The notes under the pieces are model-generated. The model did not search any database, had not been told where the DNA came from, and worked only from the letters and a program-made list of their open reading frames with translations. A stretch of 64,000 nucleotides of DNA from Agromyces sp. G08B096 (GTDB taxonomy: Bacteria > Actinomycetota > Actinomycetes > Actinomycetales > Microbacteriaceae): assembly GCF_040267705.1 (NCBI RefSeq), contig NZ_CP158374.1, forward strand, positions 744,001-808,000. The letters are read 5' to 3'. Of this stretch, positions 31,267-41,702 are shown in pieces (within the stretch, counting starts at the first letter, position 1; each line of letters starts with the position of its first letter). The position numbers and the translations under genes are program-made.

Positions 31267-32565
31267 ATGGACCGAACCACTGCACACCGGCCGAACACGA
31301 CCCGCCGACGGCGGCCTACGGGGCGCCGCCGGCTGATGCGGCGTGCCGTCGCGGGCATTGCCGCGGCCGCGCTGGCCGTCAGCCTGCCGCTGGCGCAGCC
31401 GGGCTCGCCGGCGGTCGCCGCCACGTATCCCAGCTGGGACGAGCTGCAGGCGGCCAAGGCGAACACCGCCGCCGGGGCGGCCGCGGTCGAGAACATCATC
31501 GCCCTCATCGGCCAGCTCGAGGTGAACGTCGAGACGACCCGCGCCGAGGCCGAGCGGCGCATGGTCGAGCTCATGGAGGCGCAGGACCGCTACGACGACG
31601 CGGTGCGGCGTGCCGACGAGATCCAGGCGCAGGCGGATGCCTCGGCCGCCGAGGCCGACACCGCGAAGCGCAACGCGGGCCAGGTGGCGGCGCAGCTGTA
31701 CCAGACCGGCGGCAACGACCTCGGGGCGAGCCTCATGTTCGACTCGGGCAACGCGCAGTCGACCGACAAACTGCTGGCCAAGCTCGGCAGCATGGACAAG
31801 ATGGTCGAGCGCACGTCGGCGATCTACCAGCGCGCGCAGGAGCAGGCGAACACGGCGAAGTCGCTCGGCGCCCAGGCCGAGCTCGCGCAGGCCGAACGCG
31901 AGAAGCTGCGCGTCGCCGCCGAGGAGGCGCTCGCGGCCGCGCAGGAGGCGCAGGCCGCGGCCGAGGCGGCGCTCGCGGAGTCGCAGGCGAAGAAGACCGA
32001 GCTCGAGGCGCAGCTAGCGTTCCTCCGCGACGTCGAGGCGAAGACCACCGCCGCCTACCAGGAGGGCGAGCGGATTCGCCAGGAGGAGGAGCGGAAGCGC
32101 CGCGAGGAGGCGATGCGCGCGGGTGCGCCGGGCGCGGTCGCGAGCTCCGGCTGGGCGCGCCCGGCGGCCGGTCGCATCACCGACGGCTTCGGCCCCCGCG
32201 AGGTCATCTGCGGCGGCGGCGGATGCTCCGGCGGCTATCACTACGGCTACGACATCGGCACCGGCTGTGGCGCGCCGATCTACGCGGCGAACAGCGGCGT
32301 GGTGACCATCGCCGGGTACACGGGCACGTACGGCAACTACGTGAAGATCAACCACGGCGGCGGCATCTCGACCGGCTATGCCCACATCCGCGAGGGCGGA
32401 ATCCTCGTCGGCAACGGCCAGTGGGTCGATGCAGGACAGCACATCGCGTGGAGCGGCACGACCGGAGCATCCACGGGCTGCCACCTGCACTTCGAGGTCT
32501 GGAACGGCGGCACCCGGATCAACCCCGGACCGTTCATGGCCGACCGGGGGGTGGGCCTTGGCTGA
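31267..32565 (+). CDS. Secreted M23 peptidase with coiled-coil region
   Basis: The 432-residue protein has a basic N-terminus and a signal peptide (about 24-52), a long Ala/Glu-rich coiled coil (about 60-275) and a C-terminal LytM/M23 domain. The zinc site is seen in GYHYGYDIG and CHLHFEVW. M23 enzymes cut peptidoglycan cross-bridges, and coiled-coil forms (RipA/EnvC-like) act in cell separation. ATG 31267 is preferred over an upstream in-frame GTG because the signal peptide then lies close to the start. It overlaps the NlpC/P60 gene by 8 bp. Confidence 0.85.
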   Translation: MDRTTAHRPNTTRRRRPTGRRRLMRRAVAGIAAAALAVSLPLAQPGSPAVAATYPSWDELQAAKANTAAGAAAVENIIALIGQLEVNVETTRAEAERRMVELMEAQDRYDDAVRRADEIQAQADASAAEADTAKRNAGQVAAQLYQTGGNDLGASLMFDSGNAQSTDKLLAKLGSMDKMVERTSAIYQRAQEQANTAKSLGAQAELAQAEREKLRVAAEEALAAAQEAQAAAEAALAESQAKKTELEAQLAFLRDVEAKTTAAYQEGERIRQEEERKRREEAMRAGAPGAVASSGWARPAAGRITDGFGPREVICGGGGCSGGYHYGYDIGTGCGAPIYAANSGVVTIAGYTGTYGNYVKINHGGGISTGYAHIREGGILVGNGQWVDAGQHIAWSGTTGASTGCHLHFEVWNGGTRINPGPFMADRGVGLG

Positions 32566-33829
32566 GCACCGCACCCGCCCCGTCTCGCGCGTGAAGCCCG
32601 CGACGTTGTTCTCGAGCGTCGCGATCGGCGCCGTCACCGCCTCGGTGGCCGCCGCGGGCGGGCCCGCGTACGCCGCTCCCGACTACCCGTCGTGGTCGGA
32701 GATCGAGCAGGCGAAGCAGAACGAGCAGGCCAAGCAGGCCGAGATCGCGAAGATCGAGGAGCTGCTCGGCGGGCTTCGCGCGAGGGCGCAGGAGGCCACC
32801 GAGGCCTCGATGATCGCCGCCGAACAGCACCGCAACACCCTCCTCGAGCGTGACGAGGCGCAGGCGCGCGCGGAGCAGCTCGGGAAGCAGGCCGACGAGG
32901 CCGCCGCCGTCGCCGAGATCTCGCGCATGCGGGCGGGCCTCGTCGCGGCGCATCTCGCCAAGCGCGCCGACGGCGGGCTGACGAGCGAGCTGGCGTTCTC
33001 GGGCGACCCCGACGGACTGCTCAAGCAGCTCGGCACCGCCTCCAAGCTCGGCGAGCACTCGCAGGCGCTCTACGACCAGGCACTGGCCGACAAGAACTCG
33101 GCCGAGGCGCTCGGGCGGCAGGCCGAGAAGGCGACGGCCGAACGCGAGCGACTGGCGAAGCTCGCCGAGGAGCAGGCCGAGGCGTCGAGGGTTGCGGCCG
33201 AGGCATCCATGGCGGCGGTTGCGGAGCAGGAGCAGCGTTCGGCGCAGCTGTACGAACAGCTCGCACTCTTGAAGGACACCACGGCGGAGCTCGAGCGACA
33301 GCGCGCCGAAGGCCGCGCACTGGAGGCCGCCGAAGAGGCGATCCGCAACGCGCCCCCGGCTCCAGCCCCCGCGCCCGCCCCGGCACCCGCCCCGGGCGAC
33401 GGCGGCGGCGCCCCGGCTCCGGCCCCGAATCCGCCGCCGAACCCCGCGCCGCCGAATCAGAACGCGGTCGAGACGGCGATCGCCTTCGCGAGCGCCCAGC
33501 TCGGCAAGCCCTACTCCTCGCCCGGCGACTCGTACAACACCTGGGACTGCTCGGGCCTCACGCTCGCCGCGTACCGCGCCGCCGGCATCTCCATCGGCAC
33601 CCACTCGGCGACGAACCAGTACTACACGCTCGCCGGCCGGGGCAAGGCGATCTCTCCGAGGGACGTCCAGCGCGGCGACCTGCTCTTCTGGGGCGGGGGC
33701 GGCAGCTACTACCACGTGGCGATCTACCTCGGCGGGGGCAAGATCCTGGAGGCGCCGGACTACGGCAAGACGGTGCGCATCTGGCCGGTCTGGGGCTCGC
33801 CGTCGGCGGCGGCCCGCCCCGCGGGCTGA
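32558..33829 (+). CDS. Secreted NlpC/P60 peptidoglycan endopeptidase with coiled coil
   Basis: This 423-residue protein has a signal peptide ending around AYAAPDYPSW, a coiled coil (about 45-255) similar in style to its neighbour, a Pro/Ala linker, and an NlpC/P60 domain (about 300-420). The catalytic Cys lies in NTWDCSGLT and the His in YYHVAIYLGGG. Such RipA/CwlO-like enzymes cleave the stem peptide during growth or division. The start is TTG 32558, overlapping the M23 stop, so expression is coupled. Confidence 0.85.
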   Translation: MAEHRTRPVSRVKPATLFSSVAIGAVTASVAAAGGPAYAAPDYPSWSEIEQAKQNEQAKQAEIAKIEELLGGLRARAQEATEASMIAAEQHRNTLLERDEAQARAEQLGKQADEAAAVAEISRMRAGLVAAHLAKRADGGLTSELAFSGDPDGLLKQLGTASKLGEHSQALYDQALADKNSAEALGRQAEKATAERERLAKLAEEQAEASRVAAEASMAAVAEQEQRSAQLYEQLALLKDTTAELERQRAEGRALEAAEEAIRNAPPAPAPAPAPAPAPGDGGGAPAPAPNPPPNPAPPNQNAVETAIAFASAQLGKPYSSPGDSYNTWDCSGLTLAAYRAAGISIGTHSATNQYYTLAGRGKAISPRDVQRGDLLFWGGGGSYYHVAIYLGGGKILEAPDYGKTVRIWPVWGSPSAAARPAG

Positions 33830-33843
33830 CCCGCCAGTTGGAT

Positions 33844-33883
33844 GACGAAGGGGCGCGAACCACACGGTTCGCGCCCCTTCGTC
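33844..33883. terminator. Bidirectional terminator
   Basis: An 18-bp stem (GACGAAGGGGCGCGAACC and its complement) with loop ACAC separates the convergent NlpC/P60 and ppa genes. Confidence 0.85.
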
Positions 33884-33890
33884 GTGTCGA

Positions 33891-34376
33891 TCAGTGACCG
33901 GGGTACGCCTCGATCGCCTTCTGGATCAGCGCCTCGGCCTCGGCGGCGTTCGCCCAGCCCTCGGTCTTGACCCACTTGCCGGGCTCCAGGTCCTTGTAGT
34001 GCTCGAAGAAGTGCTCGATCTCCTTCTTCGTGTACTCGGGGATCGAGTCGACGTCCTGGATGTGGTTCCAGCGCGGGTCGCCCGCGGGCACCGCGATGAC
34101 CTTGGCATCGCCGCCGCCGTCGTCGGTCATGTGGAAGACGCCGACGGGGCGCACCTTCACGCCGACGCCGGGGAAGAGCGGGTACTCGAGCAGCACGAGC
34201 ACGTCGAGCGGGTCGCCGTCGTCGCCCAATGTGTTCTCGAAGAAGCCGTAGTCGGTCGGGTAGACGAAGCCGGTGTAGAGCACGCGGTCGAGGAAGACCC
34301 GGCCGGTCTCGTGGTCGACCTCGTACTTGTTGCGGCTCCCCTTCGGGATCTCGATGACGGCGGTGTACTCGCCCAT
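33891..34376 (-). CDS. ppa: Inorganic pyrophosphatase
   Basis: The 161-residue protein is a family I soluble pyrophosphatase: [37 protein letters not shown] (metal-binding aspartates) and a C-terminal [13 protein letters not shown] block. It hydrolyses PPi to drive biosynthesis. ATG 34376 follows AGGAG on the minus strand. It is divergent from tilS. Confidence 0.95.
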   Translation of the reverse strand: MGEYTAVIEIPKGSRNKYEVDHETGRVFLDRVLYTGFVYPTDYGFFENTLGDDGDPLDVLVLLEYPLFPGVGVKVRPVGVFHMTDDGGGDAKVIAVPAGDPRWNHIQDVDSIPEYTKKEIEHFFEHYKDLEPGKWVKTEGWANAAEAEALIQKAIEAYPGH

Positions 34377-34464
34377 GTGGTGCTCCTGTCGGTGAAGTCG
34401 GTGACGGTGACGTCGGGCCGGCCGCCCTGCGGGGGCGCGCGATCGGCGGAATAAGGTTACCGTG

Positions 34465-35550
34465 ATGCCCTCAGACGACCAGACGGATGCCTCGCGCCGC
34501 CCACGGCTGACCCCGGCGATGGCCGACGTGCGGCGGGCCGTGCGGGCCGTGCTGCCGAGCGCCGCGCCTGCGTCCGCGCAACGCGCCGCAGCATCGGATG
34601 CCTCCGTCCCCGAGCCGCTCGTGCTCGTCGCGCTCTCCGGCGGGGCGGACTCGCTCGCGCTCGCCGCGGCGGCCGCGTTCGAGGCGCCGCGCGCGGGCTG
34701 GCGTGCCGGTGCGGTCGTCGTCGACCACGGCCTGCAGCCGGGCTCGGCGGATGCCGCCGAGCGGGCGGCGCAGGCCGCGCGTGGGCTTGGGCTCGCCCCG
34801 GTCGTCATCCGCCGGGTCGTGGTCGCGTCGGATGGTGACGGGCCCGAGGCATCCGCTCGTGCCGCCCGCTATGCGGCGCTCGACGCGGTCGCCACCGAGA
34901 CGGGCGCCGCGATGGTGCTGCTCGGCCACACGCTCGACGACCAGGCGGAGACCGTGCTGCTCGGCCTGGCGCGCGGATCGGGCGGGCAGAGCCTCTCGGG
35001 CATGGCCTCGCGCTCGGGCCGGTACGCGCGGCCGCTGCTCGGCATCCGTCGCGCGACGACCTGGCAGGCGTGTCTCGATGCGGGCCTGGAGCCGTGGGAC
35101 GACCCGCACAACGCCGACCCCGCGTACGCGCGCGTCCGCGTGCGCGCGCGTGTGCTGCCCGTCCTCGAGGCCGAGCTCGGCCCCGGCATCGCCGAGGCGC
35201 TCGCGCGCACGGCCGAGCAGCTGCGAGAAGACGAGCAGGCGTTCGACGCCCAGATCGAGGAGTTCATCGAGGAGGTGTGCGAACCCGCCGAGGCGGGCAT
35301 CGCGGTCTCCGTCGGATGGCTCGCCGCGAACCCGGCGGCCCTCCGCCAGCGCGTGCTCCGCCACGTCGTCGGCAGCGAGTTCGGCGTCTCGCTCACCCGC
35401 GCGCAGACGCTCGAGGTCGCCCGGCTCGTCACCGACTGGCACGGTCAGGGGCCGATCGACCTGCCGGGCGGCATCCGCGCGACCCGGGCCGGACGGCACC
35501 TCGTCTTCTCCACCACCGGCTCGGCCGAGGTCCTCCCGCACGACCACTGA
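34465..35550 (+). CDS. tilS: tRNA(Ile)-lysidine synthase
   Basis: The 361-residue protein has the ATP-binding SGGADS loop (about residues 53-58), the [10 protein letters not shown] motif and the [12 protein letters not shown] block of TilS N-type ATP pyrophosphatases, plus a C-terminal TilS domain. It converts C34 of tRNA-Ile(CAU) to lysidine. TAAGGT lies 7 nt before ATG 34465, favouring it over GTG 34462. It begins the tilS-hpt-ftsH-fol cluster usual in actinobacteria. Confidence 0.93.
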   Translation: MPSDDQTDASRRPRLTPAMADVRRAVRAVLPSAAPASAQRAAASDASVPEPLVLVALSGGADSLALAAAAAFEAPRAGWRAGAVVVDHGLQPGSADAAERAAQAARGLGLAPVVIRRVVVASDGDGPEASARAARYAALDAVATETGAAMVLLGHTLDDQAETVLLGLARGSGGQSLSGMASRSGRYARPLLGIRRATTWQACLDAGLEPWDDPHNADPAYARVRVRARVLPVLEAELGPGIAEALARTAEQLREDEQAFDAQIEEFIEEVCEPAEAGIAVSVGWLAANPAALRQRVLRHVVGSEFGVSLTRAQTLEVARLVTDWHGQGPIDLPGGIRATRAGRHLVFSTTGSAEVLPHDH

Positions 35551-35651
35551 GACGCCCGAGCAGCGCGCCTGCGAGGAGACCGCGCACGGCCACCCCTTCG
35601 TCACGGCGTAGGCTCGTGGCATCCGTTCGCCGATCACGACAGGAGCACCGG

Positions 35652-36203
35652 ATGTACGCGCGCGAGATCGAGGCCGACCTGACCGAGGTCCTCGTCACCG
35701 AGGCCGAGATCCACGCGAAGCTCGCCGAGCTCGCCCGCCGCATCGAAGCCGACTACGAGGGGCGCGACCTGCTGCTCGTCGGCGTGCTGAAGGGCGCCGT
35801 CATGGTCATGGCCGACCTCGCCCGCGAGCTCCGGCCGCACGTCAACATGGACTGGATGGCCGTCTCGAGCTACGGCACCGGCACGAAGTCCAGCGGCGTC
35901 GTGAAGATCCTGAAGGACCTCGACACCGACCTCACCGGCCGCGACGTGCTCATCGTCGAGGACATCATCGACTCGGGGCTCACCCTCAGCTGGCTGCGCG
36001 AGAACCTCGAGTCCCGCGGTGCGGCGAGCGTCGAGATCTGCGCGCTGCTGCGCAAGCCGGATGCCGCGAAGGTCGACGTCGATGTGCGCTACCTCGGCTT
36101 CGACATCCCGAACCAGTTCGTCGTCGGCTACGGCCTCGACTACGCCGAGCGGTACCGGAACCTCCGCGACGTCGCGATCCTCGCCCCGCACGTCTACTCC
36201 TGA
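35652..36203 (+). CDS. hpt: Hypoxanthine phosphoribosyltransferase
   Basis: The 183-residue protein has the PRPP-binding loop VLIVEDIIDSGLTL (about 98-111) and a GVLKGAVMVMADL block. It salvages hypoxanthine and guanine. AGGAG stands before ATG 35652. It is between tilS and ftsH, the usual order. Confidence 0.93.
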   Translation: MYAREIEADLTEVLVTEAEIHAKLAELARRIEADYEGRDLLLVGVLKGAVMVMADLARELRPHVNMDWMAVSSYGTGTKSSGVVKILKDLDTDLTGRDVLIVEDIIDSGLTLSWLRENLESRGAASVEICALLRKPDAAKVDVDVRYLGFDIPNQFVVGYGLDYAERYRNLRDVAILAPHVYS

Positions 36204-36311
36204 GGCCGAACCGGCCCGTCGCCCGCACCGGCCGGGCGAGCTGAGGGGGCCTCGCGCCCACAGCGAACATACGGCCTGCGCCCAGCGCCGCGACGGTAGC
36301 CTTGCAGGACC

Positions 36312-38330
<2,019 letters not shown>

Positions 38331-38355
38331 GCTTCCGACTCGACAGAAGGGTGCC

Positions 38356-38994
38356 ATGGCCGAGGTCGACGCCGCCCGCATCGAGCGCGCGGTGCGTGAG
38401 ATCCTGCTCGCGATCGGGGAGGACCCCGAGCGCGCCGGGCTCGCGCGCACGCCCGAGCGGGTCGCCGAGGCGTACGCCGACTTCTTCGGCGGCCTCGCGA
38501 TCGACCCGGTCAGCCACCTCCGCGACGCCGTGCCGGTCGACTCGGCCCTCCGCGACGGCGGCGCCGACCATGGTGTGCCGGCGACGGGCGACGCGGTCGT
38601 GCTGCGTGACCTCGCGTTCCGGTCGGTGTGCGAGCACCACCTGCTGCCGTTCGTCGGTACCGCGCACGTGGCCTACCTGCCCGGCGACCGCGTCGTCGGG
38701 CTCGGACGCATCCCGGCCGTGGTCGACACCCTGGCGCGACGGCCCCAGCTGCAGGAGCGGCTCACCGAGGAGATCGCCGACGCGCTCGTCACGGGCCTCG
38801 ACCCGCGCGGGGTCCTCGTGATCCTCGACGCGCAGCACCGCTGCGTGACCACGCGCGGGGCACGGCAGGAGCGCAGCTCGACCATCACGATCGCGAGTCG
38901 CGGGGCGCTCGCGGAGCCCGCCGCGCGCGCGGAGATCATCGCCCTCATCGGCGCCGGCGGCGCCGCGGGAGCCGCCGGGGCGCGCGATGCCTGA
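38356..38994 (+). CDS. folE: GTP cyclohydrolase I
   Basis: The 212-residue enzyme has the zinc-site motif VCEHHLLPF (Cys and His ligands) and HRCVTTRGARQ. It makes dihydroneopterin triphosphate from GTP, the first step of folate synthesis. Compared with typical FolE it has a short insert (about residues 55-75) and an Ala/Gly-rich C-terminal tail. It overlaps folP by 8 bp. Confidence 0.93.
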   Translation: MAEVDAARIERAVREILLAIGEDPERAGLARTPERVAEAYADFFGGLAIDPVSHLRDAVPVDSALRDGGADHGVPATGDAVVLRDLAFRSVCEHHLLPFVGTAHVAYLPGDRVVGLGRIPAVVDTLARRPQLQERLTEEIADALVTGLDPRGVLVILDAQHRCVTTRGARQERSSTITIASRGALAEPAARAEIIALIGAGGAAGAAGARDA

Positions 38995-39820
38995 GCTGGG
39001 CATGACTGAACGGGCGCTGCCGCTCGTCATGGGCGTCGTGAACGTCACCCCCGACTCGTTCAGCGACGGCGGGCGCTGGTTCGACGCCGAGGCGGCGATC
39101 GCGCACGGCGTCGAGCTCGTCGCGCAGGGCGCCGACCTCGTCGACGTCGGCGGCGAGTCGACCCGCCCGGGCGCGGCCCGCGTCGAACCCGAGGAGGAGC
39201 TCCGCCGAGTGGTGCCCGTCATCCGGGAGCTCGCCGGCCGAGGCATCCGGGTGAGCGTCGACACGATGCGCGCCGCCACCGCAGCGGCGGCCGTGGAGGC
39301 GGGCGCCGAGATCATCAACGACGTGTCGGCGGGCCTCGCCGACGAGGCCATGGCCGAGATCGCTGCGGCGACCGGCGCCAGGTACGTGGCGATGCACTGG
39401 CGCGGCCACTCCGACCGGATGGATGCGCTCGCCGAGTACGCCGACGTGGCGCGCGAGGTGCGCGACGAACTGTCCGCACGCGTCGACGCCCTCGTCGCGG
39501 CGGGTGTCGCGGCCGACCGGCTCATCCTCGACCCCGGGCTCGGATTCGCCAAGCGCGGCGAGCAGAACTGGGAGCTGCTCGCCCGGCTCGACGAGCTGCA
39601 GGCGCTCGGGTTCCCCGTGCTGGTCGGCGCATCGCGCAAGCGATTCCTCGGTGCGATGCTGCCGGAGGGCGCCCCCGTCGAGGAGCGCGACCTGCCGACC
39701 GCGGTCGTGAGCGCCCTGTCCGCCGAGGCGGGGGCCTGGGCCGTGCGCGTGCACGATGTGGTCGCCACGCGACGCGCGCTCGACGTGGTCGGGGCATGGC
39801 AGAGTGGACGACGTGGCTGA
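38987..39820 (+). CDS. folP: Dihydropteroate synthase
   Basis: The 277-residue TIM-barrel enzyme has MGVVNVTPDSFSDGG, DVGGESTRPGA and GASRKRFLG. It joins p-aminobenzoate to the pterin diphosphate and is the target of sulfonamides. It overlaps folE and folB, showing a tightly packed operon. Confidence 0.94.
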   Translation: MPELGMTERALPLVMGVVNVTPDSFSDGGRWFDAEAAIAHGVELVAQGADLVDVGGESTRPGAARVEPEEELRRVVPVIRELAGRGIRVSVDTMRAATAAAAVEAGAEIINDVSAGLADEAMAEIAAATGARYVAMHWRGHSDRMDALAEYADVAREVRDELSARVDALVAAGVAADRLILDPGLGFAKRGEQNWELLARLDELQALGFPVLVGASRKRFLGAMLPEGAPVEERDLPTAVVSALSAEAGAWAVRVHDVVATRRALDVVGAWQSGRRG

Positions 39821-40184
39821 CCGGCGCGATCGCATCACCCTCACGGGGCTGCGGGCGAACGCGCACCACGGCGTGTTCGACTTCGAGCGCGAGCACGGCC
39901 AGGTGTTCGTGGTCGACGTCACGGCGTACCTCGACCTCTCACCGGCAGCGGCGGGAGACGATCTCGAGCGGACCGTGCACTACGGCGATCTTGCCGAGGC
40001 GGTCGTCGCCGCGGTCGAGCGCGACCCGGTCGACCTCATCGAGACGGTCGCGGAGCGAGTGGCGGCGGTCGTGCTCGGCTACGCCGCGGTGACCGAGACC
40101 GAGGTGACCGTGCACAAGCCGGATGCCCCGATCGCGGTGCCGTTCGGCGACGTCGCCGTCACCGTCGTGCGAGGCCGGTCATGA
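39804..40184 (+). CDS. folB: Dihydroneopterin aldolase
   Basis: The 126-residue protein has the FolB pattern: LTGLRANAHHGVFDFEREHG with the catalytic Glu, and a C-terminal VTVHKPDAPI block containing the essential Lys. The start is GTG 39804 or GTG 39813, both inside the 3' end of folP. It overlaps folK (ATGA). Confidence 0.9.
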   Translation: MDDVADRRDRITLTGLRANAHHGVFDFEREHGQVFVVDVTAYLDLSPAAAGDDLERTVHYGDLAEAVVAAVERDPVDLIETVAERVAAVVLGYAAVTETEVTVHKPDAPIAVPFGDVAVTVVRGRS

Positions 40185-40666
40185 CGCGGGCGATCGTCGC
40201 CTTCGGAGCGAACCTCGGCGACCGGGAGGCGACCATCGCCCAGGCGGTGCGCGACCTCGCGGAGACCGACGGCGTCGAACTGGTCGCGGTCTCGCCGGTC
40301 TACGAGACGCCCGCGATCAAGGATGCCGGCGTCGACCATGACGCACCCGGATACCTCAACGGCGTCGTCTCCGTCGAGACCGAGCTCGCGCCGCACGAGC
40401 TGCTCGACCGGCTCCTTGCGATCGAGCAGGCGCACGGCCGGGTGCGCACCGAGCACTGGGGCGATCGCACCCTCGACCTCGACCTCATCGACGTCGGCGG
40501 GCTCGTGCTCGCCGACGAGCGGCTGACGCTGCCGCACCCGCGCGCCTGGCAGCGCGCGTTCGTGCTCGCGCCGTGGCTCGACATCGAGCCCGAGGCAGAA
40601 CTGCCGGGCTTCGGCCCGATCCGGGCGCTGCGCGAGCGAGCCGACGACGAGGTGCACCGGCGATGA
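40181..40666 (+). CDS. folK: 2-amino-4-hydroxy-6-hydroxymethyldihydropteridine diphosphokinase
   Basis: The 161-residue HPPK has FGANLGDREATI, SPVYETPA and WGDRTLDLDLI, the last holding the metal-binding Asp residues. It transfers pyrophosphate from ATP to the pterin. It overlaps both neighbours by 4 bp. Confidence 0.93.
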   Translation: MTRAIVAFGANLGDREATIAQAVRDLAETDGVELVAVSPVYETPAIKDAGVDHDAPGYLNGVVSVETELAPHELLDRLLAIEQAHGRVRTEHWGDRTLDLDLIDVGGLVLADERLTLPHPRAWQRAFVLAPWLDIEPEAELPGFGPIRALRERADDEVHRR

Positions 40667-41136
40667 GGCGCACGCATCCGTCGGCCGTCGTGGCGTGCCT
40701 CGTCGCGGGCGCGGTCGTGGGCTACCTCGGCGATCTCCTCCTCGTCACCTCCGGTGCGAACGCCCTCGTCCCGCCGCTGTCGCTGCCGATCACCCTCGTG
40801 GGCGTCGCGATCATCGTGGTGCTGCTCGCCTGGCCCATCCGGCGGGCCGTCACGGGCGCATCCAAAGCGAGGGTCGACCCGTTCCGCGCGATGCGCGTGG
40901 CGGTGCTCGCGAAGGCGTCGAGCCTCGCCGGCGGACTGCTCGCCGGCCTCGGCCTCGGCATCGCCCTGTTCCTCGCCACCCGGGCTGTCGTGCCCAACCC
41001 GGGAATGATCTGGCTCGCCCTCGCCACCGCGATCGGCGCAGCGCTGCTCCTCGCGGGCGGGCTCGTCGCGGAGTGGTTCTGCACCCTCCCGCCCGACGAT
41101 CCCGACGCCGAGCGCGAGGAGCACGCCCGGGCGTGA
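40663..41136 (+). CDS. DUF3180 membrane protein
   Basis: The 157-residue protein has four hydrophobic segments (about 9-29, 36-57, 83-106 and 115-138) and matches DUF3180, a protein that follows folK in many actinobacteria. Its function is unknown. The start overlaps the folK stop (ATGA). Confidence 0.8.
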   Translation: MRRTHPSAVVACLVAGAVVGYLGDLLLVTSGANALVPPLSLPITLVGVAIIVVLLAWPIRRAVTGASKARVDPFRAMRVAVLAKASSLAGGLLAGLGLGIALFLATRAVVPNPGMIWLALATAIGAALLLAGGLVAEWFCTLPPDDPDAEREEHARA

Positions 41137-41165
41137 CCGGGGGCGCCGCTGCGTACGATGGGGAC

Positions 41166-41702
41166 GTGACTGACGCAGCCGAGCGCGACCCCGGGGCCCC
41201 GACGATCGAGGAGCCGGAGGCCGCGGCATCCTCGCATGTCGACACGGACTGGCGGCGCGTCTCGCCGAAGTACGTCGTCGTCGAGGTCATCGGCTCGCTC
41301 ATCGGCGCCGCGGTGCTCGTCGCGGTGATGCTGCTGGCCTACTTCCTGGCCGATCAGGAGTGGGCGCTATGGGTGGCCGTCGCTGGCGGCGCGATCGCGC
41401 TGGTGTCGATCGCCTTCGAACCGCGCCGGGTGCGCTCGATCGCGTACCGGCTGCGTGAGGACGACCTCGTCTTCCGTCGCGGCATCATGTTCCAGCGGCA
41501 GGTCGCGGTGCCGTACGGCCGCATGCAGCTGGTCGACATTACCCGCGGGCCGGTCGCGCGTGCGCTGGGCCTCGCGGACCTGAAGTTCGTGACCGCGGCT
41601 GCGGCGACGGCGGTCACGGTGCCCGGCCTCCCGGCCGAGGAGGCCGATCGGCTGCGCGACGAGCTCGTGGCGCTGGCCGAGACCCGGCGGGCCGGACTGT
41701 GA
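41166..41702 (+). CDS. Bacterial PH-domain membrane protein (YdbS-like)
   Basis: The 178-residue protein has two membrane segments (about 38-60 and 65-82) followed by a bacterial PH domain (about 88-170, with FRRGIMFQRQVAVPYGRMQ). GTG 41166 is 6 nt after TACGAT, so a separate leaderless transcript probably starts here. It overlaps the larger PH protein by 4 bp; the two are typical partners (YdbS/YdbT). Confidence 0.85.
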   Translation: MTDAAERDPGAPTIEEPEAAASSHVDTDWRRVSPKYVVVEVIGSLIGAAVLVAVMLLAYFLADQEWALWVAVAGGAIALVSIAFEPRRVRSIAYRLREDDLVFRRGIMFQRQVAVPYGRMQLVDITRGPVARALGLADLKFVTAAAATAVTVPGLPAEEADRLRDELVALAETRRAGL

